Shown here in pieces: positions 7,816 through 17,458 of a DNA stretch of 64,000 nucleotides. The translations under genes were made by a program, and so were the position numbers. Every line of letters starts with the position of its first letter. Position 1 is the stretch's first letter. Source of the DNA: Ascidiaceihabitans sp034111945. Its GTDB lineage: Bacteria > Pseudomonadota > Alphaproteobacteria > Rhodobacterales > Rhodobacteraceae. The notes beneath the pieces were generated by a model. It searched no databases, was not told the DNA's origin, and saw only the letters and a list, made by a program, of their open reading frames with translations. The stretch covers positions 1 through 64,000 of the forward strand of contig JBLHSG010000017.1 in the NCBI GenBank assembly GCA_047626725.1, in the 5' to 3' direction.

Positions 7816-10800
7816 ATGACAACGACAATTAACTTTAACGAACTGGCCACTGGCACTGGCGTAGACACCGAATATCAAGCGCAAGGCGTGACGATTTCGG
7901 CGACGGGCGGCTCTGGTCAGGCAATGATCTTTGACACGACGAACCCCACCGGGGGCGACGACGATTTGGCCACAAACAATCTGGGCAAGTCTCTGATCAT
8001 TTCCGAAGACGGCAATTCTTCGAACCCTGATGACAATGCAAGCGGCGGCACGTTTAGCTTTGTATTCGACGATGCCACGTCTGTTGAACAGCTGACATTC
8101 CTCGATCTGGAACAATCCGCAACAGTCACATTCTTTGACGCGAACGGCACGCAGATCGGTCAACAAACCATCGCGGCCACAGGCGACAACGGCCAAAGCG
8201 TTGTGGATTTCAACACCAGCGGCGTCTACTCGATGGAAGTCACATTGGCGGGCTCCGGCGCGGTCGACAATCTGGTCTTTGATCAAGCCAACAGCGATGC
8301 GGTTCTGGACGGCATTGTTGACGGAACCAACGACGGCGAACTGATCGACGTTAACTATGACGGTGACCCAGAAGGCGACATGATCGACAACAACGACGAA
8401 ATCCTTGCGGGCGAAAACCCACAGGACGACATCGTAGATGCATTTGGCGGCAACGACACCGTTATCGCAGGCGAAGGCGACGACGACGTTTATGCAGGCA
8501 GCGGCGACGATTCCGTTGACGGCGGCACCGGCGACGACCTGATCTATGGCGACTCGAATTTGCGTGACGGCGTTGCCAGCTCGCAATCCGACGACAAAGT
8601 CCTGGATTGGGGCACGTTGGGCTATGGCACCGAATTGCCAGGTGGCGCATCAATCGACACAGGCGGCGTAACAGTCAACGTCAGCTTTGTATCCGAAGAT
8701 CCGGGCGCATTGATCTGCACAGAATCCACAGGCCAATATGTGGCCGGTGACGAAACGTTTGATCCGAATTCATCGCTGATGCTGTACGGCGCTGGCGGCG
8801 AGGGCGGCGTTGATAACACGTCGACGACTACGTTTGATTTCGATTCAACAAACCCTGCCTATTCCGACGAAGTGCAGGACGTTTCGTTCCGCATCAACGA
8901 CATCGACACAGGCATCAATGCCGACCAACACGTCGATATTTTGACGATCCGCGCCTATGACGCAGACGGCAACCTGATCCCGGTCATCCTGACAAACACA
9001 GGCACCATCGCGATCAACGACAGCACAGCCACCGGCGCAGACGGGTCCGACGGCCACGCGGCCCCAACAGACAATTCCGCGTCTTTGTTGGTCAGCATTG
9101 CAGGCCCGGTTTCTAAAATCGAAATCGACTATGACAACGGCGACGTCACAGACCAAAAAGTCTGGATCACCGATGTCCATTTCTCGACCATCTCGACCGA
9201 ATTCGAAGCAGACGACGGCGTTGACGGCAACGACACATTGCTGGGCGGCATCGGCGAAGACACGATCTTTGGCGAAGGTGGCAACGACCGCATCGAAGGC
9301 GGCACCGGCGACGACGTTATTTCTGGCGGCGACGGCAATGATTTTGTCCTCGCCGGTGACGGCGCTGATTCAGTTATGGGCGACGACGGCGATGACACGC
9401 TGTGCGGCCAAGACGGCGATGACACGCTTTTGGGCGGCGAAGGTAATGACGTTCTCGAAGGCATGAACGACAACGACAGCTTGTTCGGCGGCGCAGGCGA
9501 TGACCGCGTTTACGGCGATGCAGGCGACGATTACGCAGAAGGCGGCACCGGCAACGACACCGTTTTGGGCGGCACCGGCAGCGACACATTGTACGGCAAC
9601 GAAGGCAACGATGTCATGGATGGCGGCGCGGACAACGATACAGTTGTTGGCGGCATCGGGGATGACACATTGTCTGGCGGGTCCGGCAATGACCGCGTCG
9701 AAGGCGGGATTGGCAACGATTCAATCTCTGGCGATGCGGGCGATGATTTCGTTCTGGCAGGCGACGGCGATGATGCAGTCACAGGCGACGCTGGCGACGA
9801 CACATTGTGCGGCCAAGACGGCGACGACACATTGTTGGGCGGCGACGGCAACGATGTTCTCGAAGGTATGAACGACAACGATCTGGCCGATGGCGGCGCA
9901 GGCGCTGACCGTATTTACGGCGACGCAGGCGAAGACACGTTGATCGGTGGTTCGGGCGATGACTACATCACTGGCGGCACCGGCAACGACATTCTGGACG
10001 GCGTTGACACATCCGGGTCCTCGACAACCGGTCCGGTTGGCAACAACCTGTTGATCAATGGCGGCCTTGAGGCTGGCGTTGCAGACGGCACATTTGTGCA
10101 ACAAGGTTTGACGGGCTGGACCAACAACGGCCAACCTATCGAAATCTGGGGCAATGGTTTTGAAGGCGAAGACGCGGCCGAGGGCTCCAACTTTGTAGAG
10201 ATGGACGTCGAAGGCGCAGTCGACACCCTACAGCAGGACGTGCAAACAACCGAAGATCAACCATACCAGTTGACGTTCAGCCTGAAACAGCGCGTTGAAG
10301 GGTCCGAAGACGAAGTAAACGTCTACTTTGGCGGCGTATTGATCGACACGATCCAACCTGGCGACGAGTGGACAGAATACACGTACACCGTTAACGGGTC
10401 TGGCGGCCAAGACACGCTGGAATTCAGCGAACAAAGCAGCGAAAATTCGACCTTTGGTCCGTTGATCGACGATGTTTCATTGTTCGAAATCGGCGACGTT
10501 ACCGGCGGCAGCGGCAACGACACATTGCTGGGTGGCTCAGACGCCGACACGATCTTTGCGGATGGTGGCGATTTGGTCGACGGCGGGTCAGGTGGCTTTA
10601 ACTCTGATCCGGCCTTGAACACCGATGACGACACACTGGACCTGACGGGCCAAGGCCCATTTGTTCTGGAAAATGTCACAACAGACAGCAACGGCAACGG
10701 CACAAACGGGACTGTGGTCTTTGTTGACGGCGCAGGTAATCCGACGGGTGAAACCATCGTGTTTACCGAAATCGAAAACATCGTTGGCGAGGATGTCACG

Positions 10801-13800
10801 AACAACGACCCCGACGCGGTTGATGATGCGGATGTCACAGACGAAGACACGGCAATCATCATCGACTTGCTGGACAACGATACCGATCCAAACGGCGATG
10901 CACTGTCAGTAACGGCAGCTTCGGTTCCTGCGGATCAAGGTACATTGCTCGACAATGGCAACGGTACGTACACGTTCACGCCAGCCGATGATTTTAACGG
11001 CGACGCGACAATCAGCTATTCCATCACGGACGGCAACGGCGGCACAGATTCTGCCACGCACACCGTCACTGTGAATGCGGTAAATGACGGTCCGGTTGCG
11101 GTTGATGACGAAGAAACCACAGACGAAGACACGTCAGTCATCGTCGATCTGATCGGCAACGACACCGATGTTGACGGCGATCCTTTGACGCTGGGCACCG
11201 CGACTGTTCCTGCGGATCAAGGCACGCTGGTTGATAATGGCGACGGCACAGTCACCTTTACACCTGCGGATGATTTCAACGGCGAAGCGACGATTTCGTA
11301 CACAGTCGAAGACGGTCAAGGCGGCAGCGACGACGGCCAGGCAATTGTCACCGTGAACGCGGTAAACGATGGTCCTGACGCGGTGAATGATGCCGATGTA
11401 ACGGACGAAGACACGGCTGTTACTGTTGATTTGTTGGACAATGACACCGACGTCGAAGGCGACACGCTGACGGTTACAGGCGCCACGGTTCCTGCGGATC
11501 AAGGCACGTTGGTTGACAACGGCGACGGCACAGTGACGTTCACACCAGCCGATAACTTTAACGGTACAGCGACGATCAGCTATTCGATCACGGACGGCAA
11601 TGGCGGCACAGACACAGCGATCCACGAGATCGAAGTGGCGGCCGTTAACGACGATCCAATCGCGGTGGATGACATTGTATCCACGGACGAAGACGTGCCT
11701 GTTGTGATCGATTTGATCGGCAACGACACCGATGTTGACGGCGATCCTTTGACGCTTGGCACCGCCACGGTTCCTGCGGATCAAGGCACGCTGATTGATA
11801 ACGGCGACGGCACAGTCACCTTTACGCCGGCTGACAACTTTAACGGCACAGCGACGATCACCTACACGGTTGAAGACGGCCAAGGCGGATCTGACGAAGG
11901 TCAGGCGATTGTTGCAGTTGGCGCGATGGACGACGATCCAACGGCTGTTGATGATGCAATCACAACGGACGAAGACACGGCTGTCACCATCGATGTTCTG
12001 TTCAACGACACGGATGTTGACGGCGACGCGCTGACGATCACGGGTGCATCTGTGCCTGCGGATCAAGGCACGGTCGAAATTGTTGGCAACGAATTGGTGT
12101 TTACGCCTGCCGATGACTTTAACGGCGAAGCGACGATCACCTATGCGATCAGCGATGGCAATGGCGGCACGGACACAGCCGAGGTTGCGGTCACCGTGAC
12201 ACCCGTGAACGACGGTCCAGTTGCGGTGGATGACATCGAAACCACGGACGAAGACCAGCCGGTTATTGTCGACCTGGTCGGCAACGACACGGATGTTGAC
12301 GGCGATCCATTGACCATCGGCGTTGTGTCGGTTCCGGCGGATCAAGGCACGGTTATCGACAATGGCGACGGCACAGTGACGTTCACACCAGCCGATAACT
12401 TTAACGGTCCAGCGACAATCACCTACACGGTTGTTGACGGTCAGGGCGGCAGCGACGAAGGCCAGGCGGTAGTCTCGGTCGGCGCGGTGAATGATGGTCC
12501 GGTTGCAGTCGACGATGCCGATGTGACGGACGAAGACACAGCAATCACCGTTGATTTGTTGGACAATGACACCGACGCAGACGGCGACGCACTGTCGGTC
12601 ATCAACGCCACGGTCCCTGCGGATCAAGGCACGTTGGTCGACAACGGCGACGGTACAGTGACGTTCACACCAGCCGAGAACTTTAACGGCGACGCCACGA
12701 TCAGCTACGAAGTATCCGACGGCAACGGCGGCACCGACACAGCAATCCACACGGTCACCGTGAACGCGGTGAACGATGGTCCTGATGCGGTGAATGATGA
12801 CGCTGGCGAAGTTCTGGTTGGCAACACATTGTCGATTGAACCTTTGGTCAACGACACCGATCCAGAAGGCGATACGCTGACGATTGTTGCGGCTTCGGTT
12901 CCGGCCAACCAAGGTACGGTTGCCATAAACGGTGATCTGATCGAATTCACGCCGGCGGCCGATTTCGAAGGCGACGCGACGATTACCTACACAATCGAAG
13001 ACCCTGATGGCGGTTCAGACACCGCGGAAATCACAGTCTCTGTGCGTGACGGTATCGTAACAGGCACGGACAACGGCGAACTGATCGACGACACGTACAC
13101 CGGTGACCCCGGCAACGACATGGTCGACGGCGGCGACAACCAGTTCTCGACTGATCCTGCGGATGAAGACGACGACATCATCGTCGCAGGCGGCGGCAAC
13201 GACACAATTGTTGCTGGCAACGGCGCTGATAATGTGGACGCAGGAACCGGTGATGACCAAGTTAACGGCGGTCTGGGCAACGACACGATCGACGGCGGGA
13301 TCGGCAACGACACGCTGCAAGGCGCTGGCGGTGACGACAGCATCGACGGCGGCGTGGGCGATGACAGCATCACGGGCGGCGGCGACAATGATACGCTGAT
13401 CGGCGGGGAAGGCATGGATACGCTTTCTGGTAGCTCCGGTAATGACAGTGTTGATGGCGGCGTTGGCGATGACAGCGTGTCTGGCGGGATCGGCGACGAC
13501 ACCCTTGATGGCGGGACCGGCAACGACACGATTGACGGCGGCGACGGGTCGGATTCAGTTCTGGGCGGCGCGGGCGACGATGTTATCGACACCGACAGCG
13601 GCAGCTTCCAAATCGATGCGGGTTATCCCGGTCTGTTCCCTGGCGAAGAGGGCACAGCGGCCGCAGAAGACGATCGTGACTTTGTTGACGGTGGTGACGG
13701 CAACGACACCATCAGAACCGGCGACGACCGTGACACAATCATCGGCGGCGACGGCGACGATGTGATCGACGGTGGTATCGACGACGATGTCATCACTGGC

Positions 13801-15246
13801 GACGACGGCAATGACCGTATTGTTGGTGGCGAAGGCGACGACGACATCATGGGTGGGGCCGGCAACGACACCATCTACGCAGGTAACGATCCGGTTCTGG
13901 GTCTTGACCAGTTCAACATCGAAGACGACGGTTCCAACCCGTTTGGTCCGGATTTGCGTCCTGACAACGGTGTGGACACTGTGTCTGGTGGCGAAGGTGA
14001 CGACGTTATCTTTGGCGCCGACGATGGTGACATCCTGAACGGTGACGAAGGCAACGATTACATCGACGGTGAAATCGATGATGACACCATCGACGGTGGC
14101 ATCGGCGACGACACATTGTTGGGTGGCCAAGGCAGCGACAGCATCGACGGCGGCGACGGTAACGACAGCATCGACGGCGGTCGTAATTCGGATGTGGTTA
14201 ATGGTGGTGACGGCAACGACACCATTCTGGGCGGCAACGGCGCTGATGTACTGAACGGCGATGCAGGCGACGACGTCATTGACGGCGGAACCGGCGACGA
14301 CACGCTGAACGGTGGCGACGGCAACGATCTGATCACTGGTGCAACGGGCGACGATGTTATTGACGGCGGGACCGGCAATGACACCATCGACGGCGGCAAC
14401 GGCGGCGCGGACACGATGTCTGGTGGCGACGACGAAGACTTGTTCATCAACGTCAATGCTGGCGAAGTTGTAGATGGCGGCGAAGGTGTGACTGACACGT
14501 CAGACTTTGACACGCTTGACCTGACAGGATCTGCGCCAAGCAACGGTTCGTTGAACATCGTCTATGATCCTTCGAACCCGGAAAACGGTGTGGTCAACTA
14601 CTTTGACGCAAACGGCGACGATGCAGGCCAGTTGGAGTTCTCGAACATCGAGAACGTCATCCCTTGCTTTACGCCCGGCACGTTGATTGCGACGGCAAGT
14701 GGTGAGCGTAAGGTCGAAGACCTGAACGTCGGCGATCGCATCATTACACGCGACAACGGTATCCAGGAAATTCGTTGGGTGGGGGCCCGCGAAATGACCG
14801 GTGCCGAACTGGAAATGGCCACTCACCTCAAGCCCGTCCTGATCCGTCAGGGTGCCTTGGGTGGCGGTCTTCCTGAGCGTGACATGATGGTATCGCCAAA
14901 CCACCGTGTGCTGGTGGCCAACGACAAGACTGCGCTGTATTTCGAAGATCGCGAAGTTCTGGTCGCAGCCAAGTTCCTGACCGGTCTGGACGGTGTTGAT
15001 GTGGTGAATGTGTCGGGTACGACGTACATCCACGTTATGTTCGATGCGCACGAAGTGATCCTGTCTGACGGCACATGGACAGAAAGCTTCCAACCGGGTG
15101 ATCAAACGCTTGCCAGCATTGGCGATGCACAACGCGCCGAAATCCTGGAACTGTTCCCGGAACTGGCATCGCGGGCCGGCATCGAAAGCTACGCAGCGGC
15201 ACGTCGTTCGCTGAAGAAACACGAAGCAGCCTTGCTGACAAAGTAA
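7816..15246 (+). CDS. Giant RTX protein with cadherin-like repeats and C-terminal Hint domain
   Basis: A 2476-aa, very acidic, calcium-binding-type surface or secreted protein, preceded by TAGGAG. Order of parts: an N-terminal beta-domain (1-160); a short RTX block (209-244); a beta-domain (250-460); RTX nonapeptides (468-729); a carbohydrate-binding-like jelly roll (about 743-892); eight cadherin-like repeats of about 94 aa (about 1000-1745); a long RTX block (1789-2209); and a Hint domain from Cys2284 (CFTPGT) with PERDMMVSPNH and DAHEVILSDG, then a 50-aa tail. There is no signal peptide. RTX proteins usually leave by type I secretion, but no exporter genes are nearby. A role as adhesin, matrix or S-layer-like protein with self-cleavage by Hint is inferred. 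Confidence 0.93.
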   Translation: MTTTINFNELATGTGVDTEYQAQGVTISATGGSGQAMIFDTTNPTGGDDDLATNNLGKSLIISEDGNSSNPDDNASGGTFSFVFDDATSVEQLTFLDLEQSATVTFFDANGTQIGQQTIAATGDNGQSVVDFNTSGVYSMEVTLAGSGAVDNLVFDQANSDAVLDGIVDGTNDGELIDVNYDGDPEGDMIDNNDEILAGENPQDDIVDAFGGNDTVIAGEGDDDVYAGSGDDSVDGGTGDDLIYGDSNLRDGVASSQSDDKVLDWGTLGYGTELPGGASIDTGGVTVNVSFVSEDPGALICTESTGQYVAGDETFDPNSSLMLYGAGGEGGVDNTSTTTFDFDSTNPAYSDEVQDVSFRINDIDTGINADQHVDILTIRAYDADGNLIPVILTNTGTIAINDSTATGADGSDGHAAPTDNSASLLVSIAGPVSKIEIDYDNGDVTDQKVWITDVHFSTISTEFEADDGVDGNDTLLGGIGEDTIFGEGGNDRIEGGTGDDVISGGDGNDFVLAGDGADSVMGDDGDDTLCGQDGDDTLLGGEGNDVLEGMNDNDSLFGGAGDDRVYGDAGDDYAEGGTGNDTVLGGTGSDTLYGNEGNDVMDGGADNDTVVGGIGDDTLSGGSGNDRVEGGIGNDSISGDAGDDFVLAGDGDDAVTGDAGDDTLCGQDGDDTLLGGDGNDVLEGMNDNDLADGGAGADRIYGDAGEDTLIGGSGDDYITGGTGNDILDGVDTSGSSTTGPVGNNLLINGGLEAGVADGTFVQQGLTGWTNNGQPIEIWGNGFEGEDAAEGSNFVEMDVEGAVDTLQQDVQTTEDQPYQLTFSLKQRVEGSEDEVNVYFGGVLIDTIQPGDEWTEYTYTVNGSGGQDTLEFSEQSSENSTFGPLIDDVSLFEIGDVTGGSGNDTLLGGSDADTIFADGGDLVDGGSGGFNSDPALNTDDDTLDLTGQGPFVLENVTTDSNGNGTNGTVVFVDGAGNPTGETIVFTEIENIVGEDVTNNDPDAVDDADVTDEDTAIIIDLLDNDTDPNGDALSVTAASVPADQGTLLDNGNGTYTFTPADDFNGDATISYSITDGNGGTDSATHTVTVNAVNDGPVAVDDEETTDEDTSVIVDLIGNDTDVDGDPLTLGTATVPADQGTLVDNGDGTVTFTPADDFNGEATISYTVEDGQGGSDDGQAIVTVNAVNDGPDAVNDADVTDEDTAVTVDLLDNDTDVEGDTLTVTGATVPADQGTLVDNGDGTVTFTPADNFNGTATISYSITDGNGGTDTAIHEIEVAAVNDDPIAVDDIVSTDEDVPVVIDLIGNDTDVDGDPLTLGTATVPADQGTLIDNGDGTVTFTPADNFNGTATITYTVEDGQGGSDEGQAIVAVGAMDDDPTAVDDAITTDEDTAVTIDVLFNDTDVDGDALTITGASVPADQGTVEIVGNELVFTPADDFNGEATITYAISDGNGGTDTAEVAVTVTPVNDGPVAVDDIETTDEDQPVIVDLVGNDTDVDGDPLTIGVVSVPADQGTVIDNGDGTVTFTPADNFNGPATITYTVVDGQGGSDEGQAVVSVGAVNDGPVAVDDADVTDEDTAITVDLLDNDTDADGDALSVINATVPADQGTLVDNGDGTVTFTPAENFNGDATISYEVSDGNGGTDTAIHTVTVNAVNDGPDAVNDDAGEVLVGNTLSIEPLVNDTDPEGDTLTIVAASVPANQGTVAINGDLIEFTPAADFEGDATITYTIEDPDGGSDTAEITVSVRDGIVTGTDNGELIDDTYTGDPGNDMVDGGDNQFSTDPADEDDDIIVAGGGNDTIVAGNGADNVDAGTGDDQVNGGLGNDTIDGGIGNDTLQGAGGDDSIDGGVGDDSITGGGDNDTLIGGEGMDTLSGSSGNDSVDGGVGDDSVSGGIGDDTLDGGTGNDTIDGGDGSDSVLGGAGDDVIDTDSGSFQIDAGYPGLFPGEEGTAAAEDDRDFVDGGDGNDTIRTGDDRDTIIGGDGDDVIDGGIDDDVITGDDGNDRIVGGEGDDDIMGGAGNDTIYAGNDPVLGLDQFNIEDDGSNPFGPDLRPDNGVDTVSGGEGDDVIFGADDGDILNGDEGNDYIDGEIDDDTIDGGIGDDTLLGGQGSDSIDGGDGNDSIDGGRNSDVVNGGDGNDTILGGNGADVLNGDAGDDVIDGGTGDDTLNGGDGNDLITGATGDDVIDGGTGNDTIDGGNGGADTMSGGDDEDLFINVNAGEVVDGGEGVTDTSDFDTLDLTGSAPSNGSLNIVYDPSNPENGVVNYFDANGDDAGQLEFSNIENVIPCFTPGTLIATASGERKVEDLNVGDRIITRDNGIQEIRWVGAREMTGAELEMATHLKPVLIRQGALGGGLPERDMMVSPNHRVLVANDKTALYFEDREVLVAAKFLTGLDGVDVVNVSGTTYIHVMFDAHEVILSDGTWTESFQPGDQTLASIGDAQRAEILELFPELASRAGIESYAAARRSLKKHEAALLTK
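9280..9965 (+). repeat. Duplicated 15-nonapeptide RTX segment
   Basis: Two consecutive segments, starting at 9280 and 9685, read as close copies 405 bp (135 aa, 15 nonapeptides) apart. Both carry the unusual cysteine-containing stretch DDTLCGQDGDDTLLGG followed by GNDVLEGMNDND. The shared pattern extends well beyond the generic GGxGxDxxx repeat, so this is a segmental duplication and not only motif similarity. Confidence 0.75.
10812..13056 (+). repeat. Eight cadherin-like (tandem-95 type) repeats
   Basis: Eight units of about 282 bp each encode xAVDD...TDEDxxVxxDLxxNDTDxDGD, then SVPADQGT, FTPADxFNG and ISYxxxDGxGG. The first seven alternate between type A (ending DGNGGTD) and type B (ending DGQGGSD), so the higher-order period is about 564 bp. 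The eighth, ending DPDGGSD, is the most diverged. Stretches of near-identical DNA between units are obvious. These beta-sandwich domains bind calcium and build stiff extracellular stalks. Confidence 0.88.
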
Positions 15247-15273
15247 GAGCGGCAACGCGGTTTCAAGAGAATC

Positions 15274-15305
15274 AGCTTCGGCCCTGTAAACAATGGGCCG
15301 AAGTT
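15274..15305 (+). terminator. GC-rich hairpin after giant RTX gene
   Basis: CTTCGGCCC (15276-15284) and GGGCCGAAG (15295-15303) pair perfectly around a 10-base loop, and A-T and G-T pairs extend the stem. It lies 28 bp after the stop codon. It has no T run, so it may protect the 3' end, with the hairpin at 15353 acting as the terminator. Confidence 0.5.
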
Positions 15306-15352
15306 GCCAAGAATATGCAGCATCCATGATATTATTTTGTGTCTGGAAAGAG

Positions 15353-15381
15353 AGCGGTGCAGGGGGCTGCGCCGCTTTTTT
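15353..15381 (+). terminator. Rho-independent terminator of giant RTX gene
   Basis: A 10-bp stem, AGCGGTGCAG with CTGCGCCGCT (one G-T pair) around loop GGGG, is followed directly by six Ts. It is a textbook intrinsic terminator on the RTX strand and separates the two RTX/Hint genes into independent units. Confidence 0.85.
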
Positions 15382-15592
15382 CATTCAAATCCAATTCAAT
15401 CGTTAACGCCGAACGGGATTGTTTCCAAGCTGATGGGTTTGCGCCTTTGGCGTGGCTCAATTTTGCCAAATTCACTCTTTATTGATAACCACTATACTTT
15501 TTTTCCCCTCACCTACCTGAGCAAAGCGTGTAGATGATTGTTCAGGCAATGGGGGTTGTCATCTTTTAACACGTTTCGGAGGTAGAGCCGCT

Positions 15593-17458
15593 ATGCCTAC
15601 ATTCAATGGTACTTCAAACAACGACACGATCCAGGGATCGAACGATAACGATACCATCAATGGATTTAACGGTCAGGATCTGGTGTCCGGCGAAGGTGGC
15701 GATGACGTCATCAATGCAGGCGACGGCAACGACACGGTCTTTGGTGATGTCGGCGAAGGCACAGCCCCCGGATTTGACGCAACACCCCTTATCCTAGACA
15801 TCAACAACCTTGAATCCGACACCTCCGTGGGCAACAACAACGCCCAAGTCGGCGATGCTGCGGTGTACCGGAATGTGGCGCAACTGGATGACGGCACCCA
15901 AATCTGGGGCCGCCTGGTTTTGGTCAGCAAATCCGATCCGAACATGACAGTCGACCTAAGCGGCGGTACCGGTTTCGAGATCTTGATGAACGGCAACGGA
16001 ACTGGCGACAAAGCTGATTTCCGATTTGAATTCTTTGACCCTGCAACAGGCGACCCGATCGCACTGAATGCAACGGCAACCTTTAACGACTTGGACCTGA
16101 ACAGCCCCGGTGACCAAGAAGCCGTGACACTGAACGCGTCCAGCTTTACCGCGTTTGGCGTTGCACCTGATACCTCGTTGAACGTGACCACAGATGTCGC
16201 GTCTGGCACCGTCACAGCAGCGGGCGGCGAACAGAACAGCCCATCAGATCAAGACGCATGGTTCAGCGCCGAATTCGAAAACCGCGAATTCCTCGAATTC
16301 ACACTTGAGGCACGTGACACCAATTCTGGTTTCACATTCTCCGGCGATTTGATCGACGATGTTGTCACGACACCGATCGAAGCAGGCAATGACACAATCG
16401 ATGGCGGTTCTGGTCAGGATTTGTTGTTCGGCCAAGGCGGTGATGATTCACTGTCAGGCGGCGACGGCGACGACACGCTCGAAGGCGGCACAGGCGACGA
16501 CACATTGATCGGCGGCCAAGGGCAGGATTCTTTGCTGGGCGGCGCGGGCGCAGACAGTTTGAACGGCGGCATGGGCGACGACATGTCCTTTGGCGGTGAC
16601 GGAACCGACACGCTTACGGGCGGCCCCGGCAACGACCAATTGGACGGCGGCACCAGCAGCGATATCTTTAACTTTGACGCCAGCGGTAACCATACCGTTG
16701 TGGGCGGCGAAGACGCAGATGGCCTTGATGTCGACATCTTGGACCTGACAGGTTTCCGCACAAATATCATCGAAAGCGGTCCTGAATCCGGGCGCGTTGA
16801 ATTCTTAGACTCCAACGGCAACATCACCGGCCGCATGGATTATTCCGAGATCGAGCAGATCATCATCTGCTTTACGCCGGGCACACGGATTGCGACAAAC
16901 CGTGGTGAAATCGCTGTTGAAACGCTCGAAGCCGGTGACAGAGTATTCACCCGCGACAACGGCAGCCAAAGCCTGCGATGGGTCGGCCGCCGCGATCTGA
17001 CAGCGTCAGAAATGCGGGCAAACCCTGAATTTCATCCGGTCTACATTCGTGCCGGCGCGCTTGGCAAAGGGTTGCCAGAACGCGATTTGATGGTCAGCCC
17101 GAACCACCGCATGTTGCTGTCGTCTGAGTTGTCCGAAGTGATGTTCGAGGAACGCGAAGTTCTGGTTGCGGCCAAACATCTGACAGGCCTCGACGGCGTT
17201 GATCAGGTCCAAGCCAGTTCAGTCAGCTACATTCACCTGATGTTCGACCAACACGAAGTTGTTTTGGCCGACGGCGCATGGACCGAGAGCTTTCAACCGG
17301 GCGATCATTCGTTGCGCGGGATCGGCGATGCACAGCGTGATGAAATTCTGGCGCTGTTCCCTGAATTGAACACATCCGCCGGTTTGCAAAACTACGGCTC
17401 TGCGCGCTTGTCGCTGAAAAAACACGAAGCGCAGCTGCTAACTGACCAAATGCGTTAA
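15593..17458 (+). CDS. RTX protein with C-terminal Hint domain (621 aa)
   Basis: A second, shorter RTX/Hint protein with a strong site GGAGG before ATG 15593. An N-terminal run of RTX-like motifs (3-45) leads to a beta-rich domain (about 60-255), an RTX block (about 265-360) and a Hint domain from Cys426 (CFTPGTRIAT) through LPERDLMVSPNH and DQHEVVLADG. The last 190 residues closely match the giant protein, including the tail with TESFQPGD, GIGDAQR, ALFPEL and LSLKKHEA, whereas the N-terminal parts differ. There is no signal peptide, so type I secretion is likely (inferred). The stop overlaps the convergent MobA-like gene by 4 bp. Confidence 0.92.
   Translation: MPTFNGTSNNDTIQGSNDNDTINGFNGQDLVSGEGGDDVINAGDGNDTVFGDVGEGTAPGFDATPLILDINNLESDTSVGNNNAQVGDAAVYRNVAQLDDGTQIWGRLVLVSKSDPNMTVDLSGGTGFEILMNGNGTGDKADFRFEFFDPATGDPIALNATATFNDLDLNSPGDQEAVTLNASSFTAFGVAPDTSLNVTTDVASGTVTAAGGEQNSPSDQDAWFSAEFENREFLEFTLEARDTNSGFTFSGDLIDDVVTTPIEAGNDTIDGGSGQDLLFGQGGDDSLSGGDGDDTLEGGTGDDTLIGGQGQDSLLGGAGADSLNGGMGDDMSFGGDGTDTLTGGPGNDQLDGGTSSDIFNFDASGNHTVVGGEDADGLDVDILDLTGFRTNIIESGPESGRVEFLDSNGNITGRMDYSEIEQIIICFTPGTRIATNRGEIAVETLEAGDRVFTRDNGSQSLRWVGRRDLTASEMRANPEFHPVYIRAGALGKGLPERDLMVSPNHRMLLSSELSEVMFEEREVLVAAKHLTGLDGVDQVQASSVSYIHLMFDQHEVVLADGAWTESFQPGDHSLRGIGDAQRDEILALFPELNTSAGLQNYGSARLSLKKHEAQLLTDQMR

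Noticed and set aside
9217..9999. Regular short repeats resembling a CRISPR array
   Set aside because: The repeats are in-frame 27-bp RTX nonapeptide codons with no unique spacers and no cas genes.
11134..12912. 592-codon open frame on the minus strand inside the giant RTX gene
   Set aside because: It is antisense to the cadherin-like repeats; the strong codon bias of the repeats (Asp/Gly/Thr-rich) leaves the opposite strand open. No start signal or protein-like motif.
14500..15384. 294-codon minus-strand frame over the Hint module
   Set aside because: Shadow of the Hint coding sequence; it starts in the terminator region after the RTX gene and has no ribosome-binding site.
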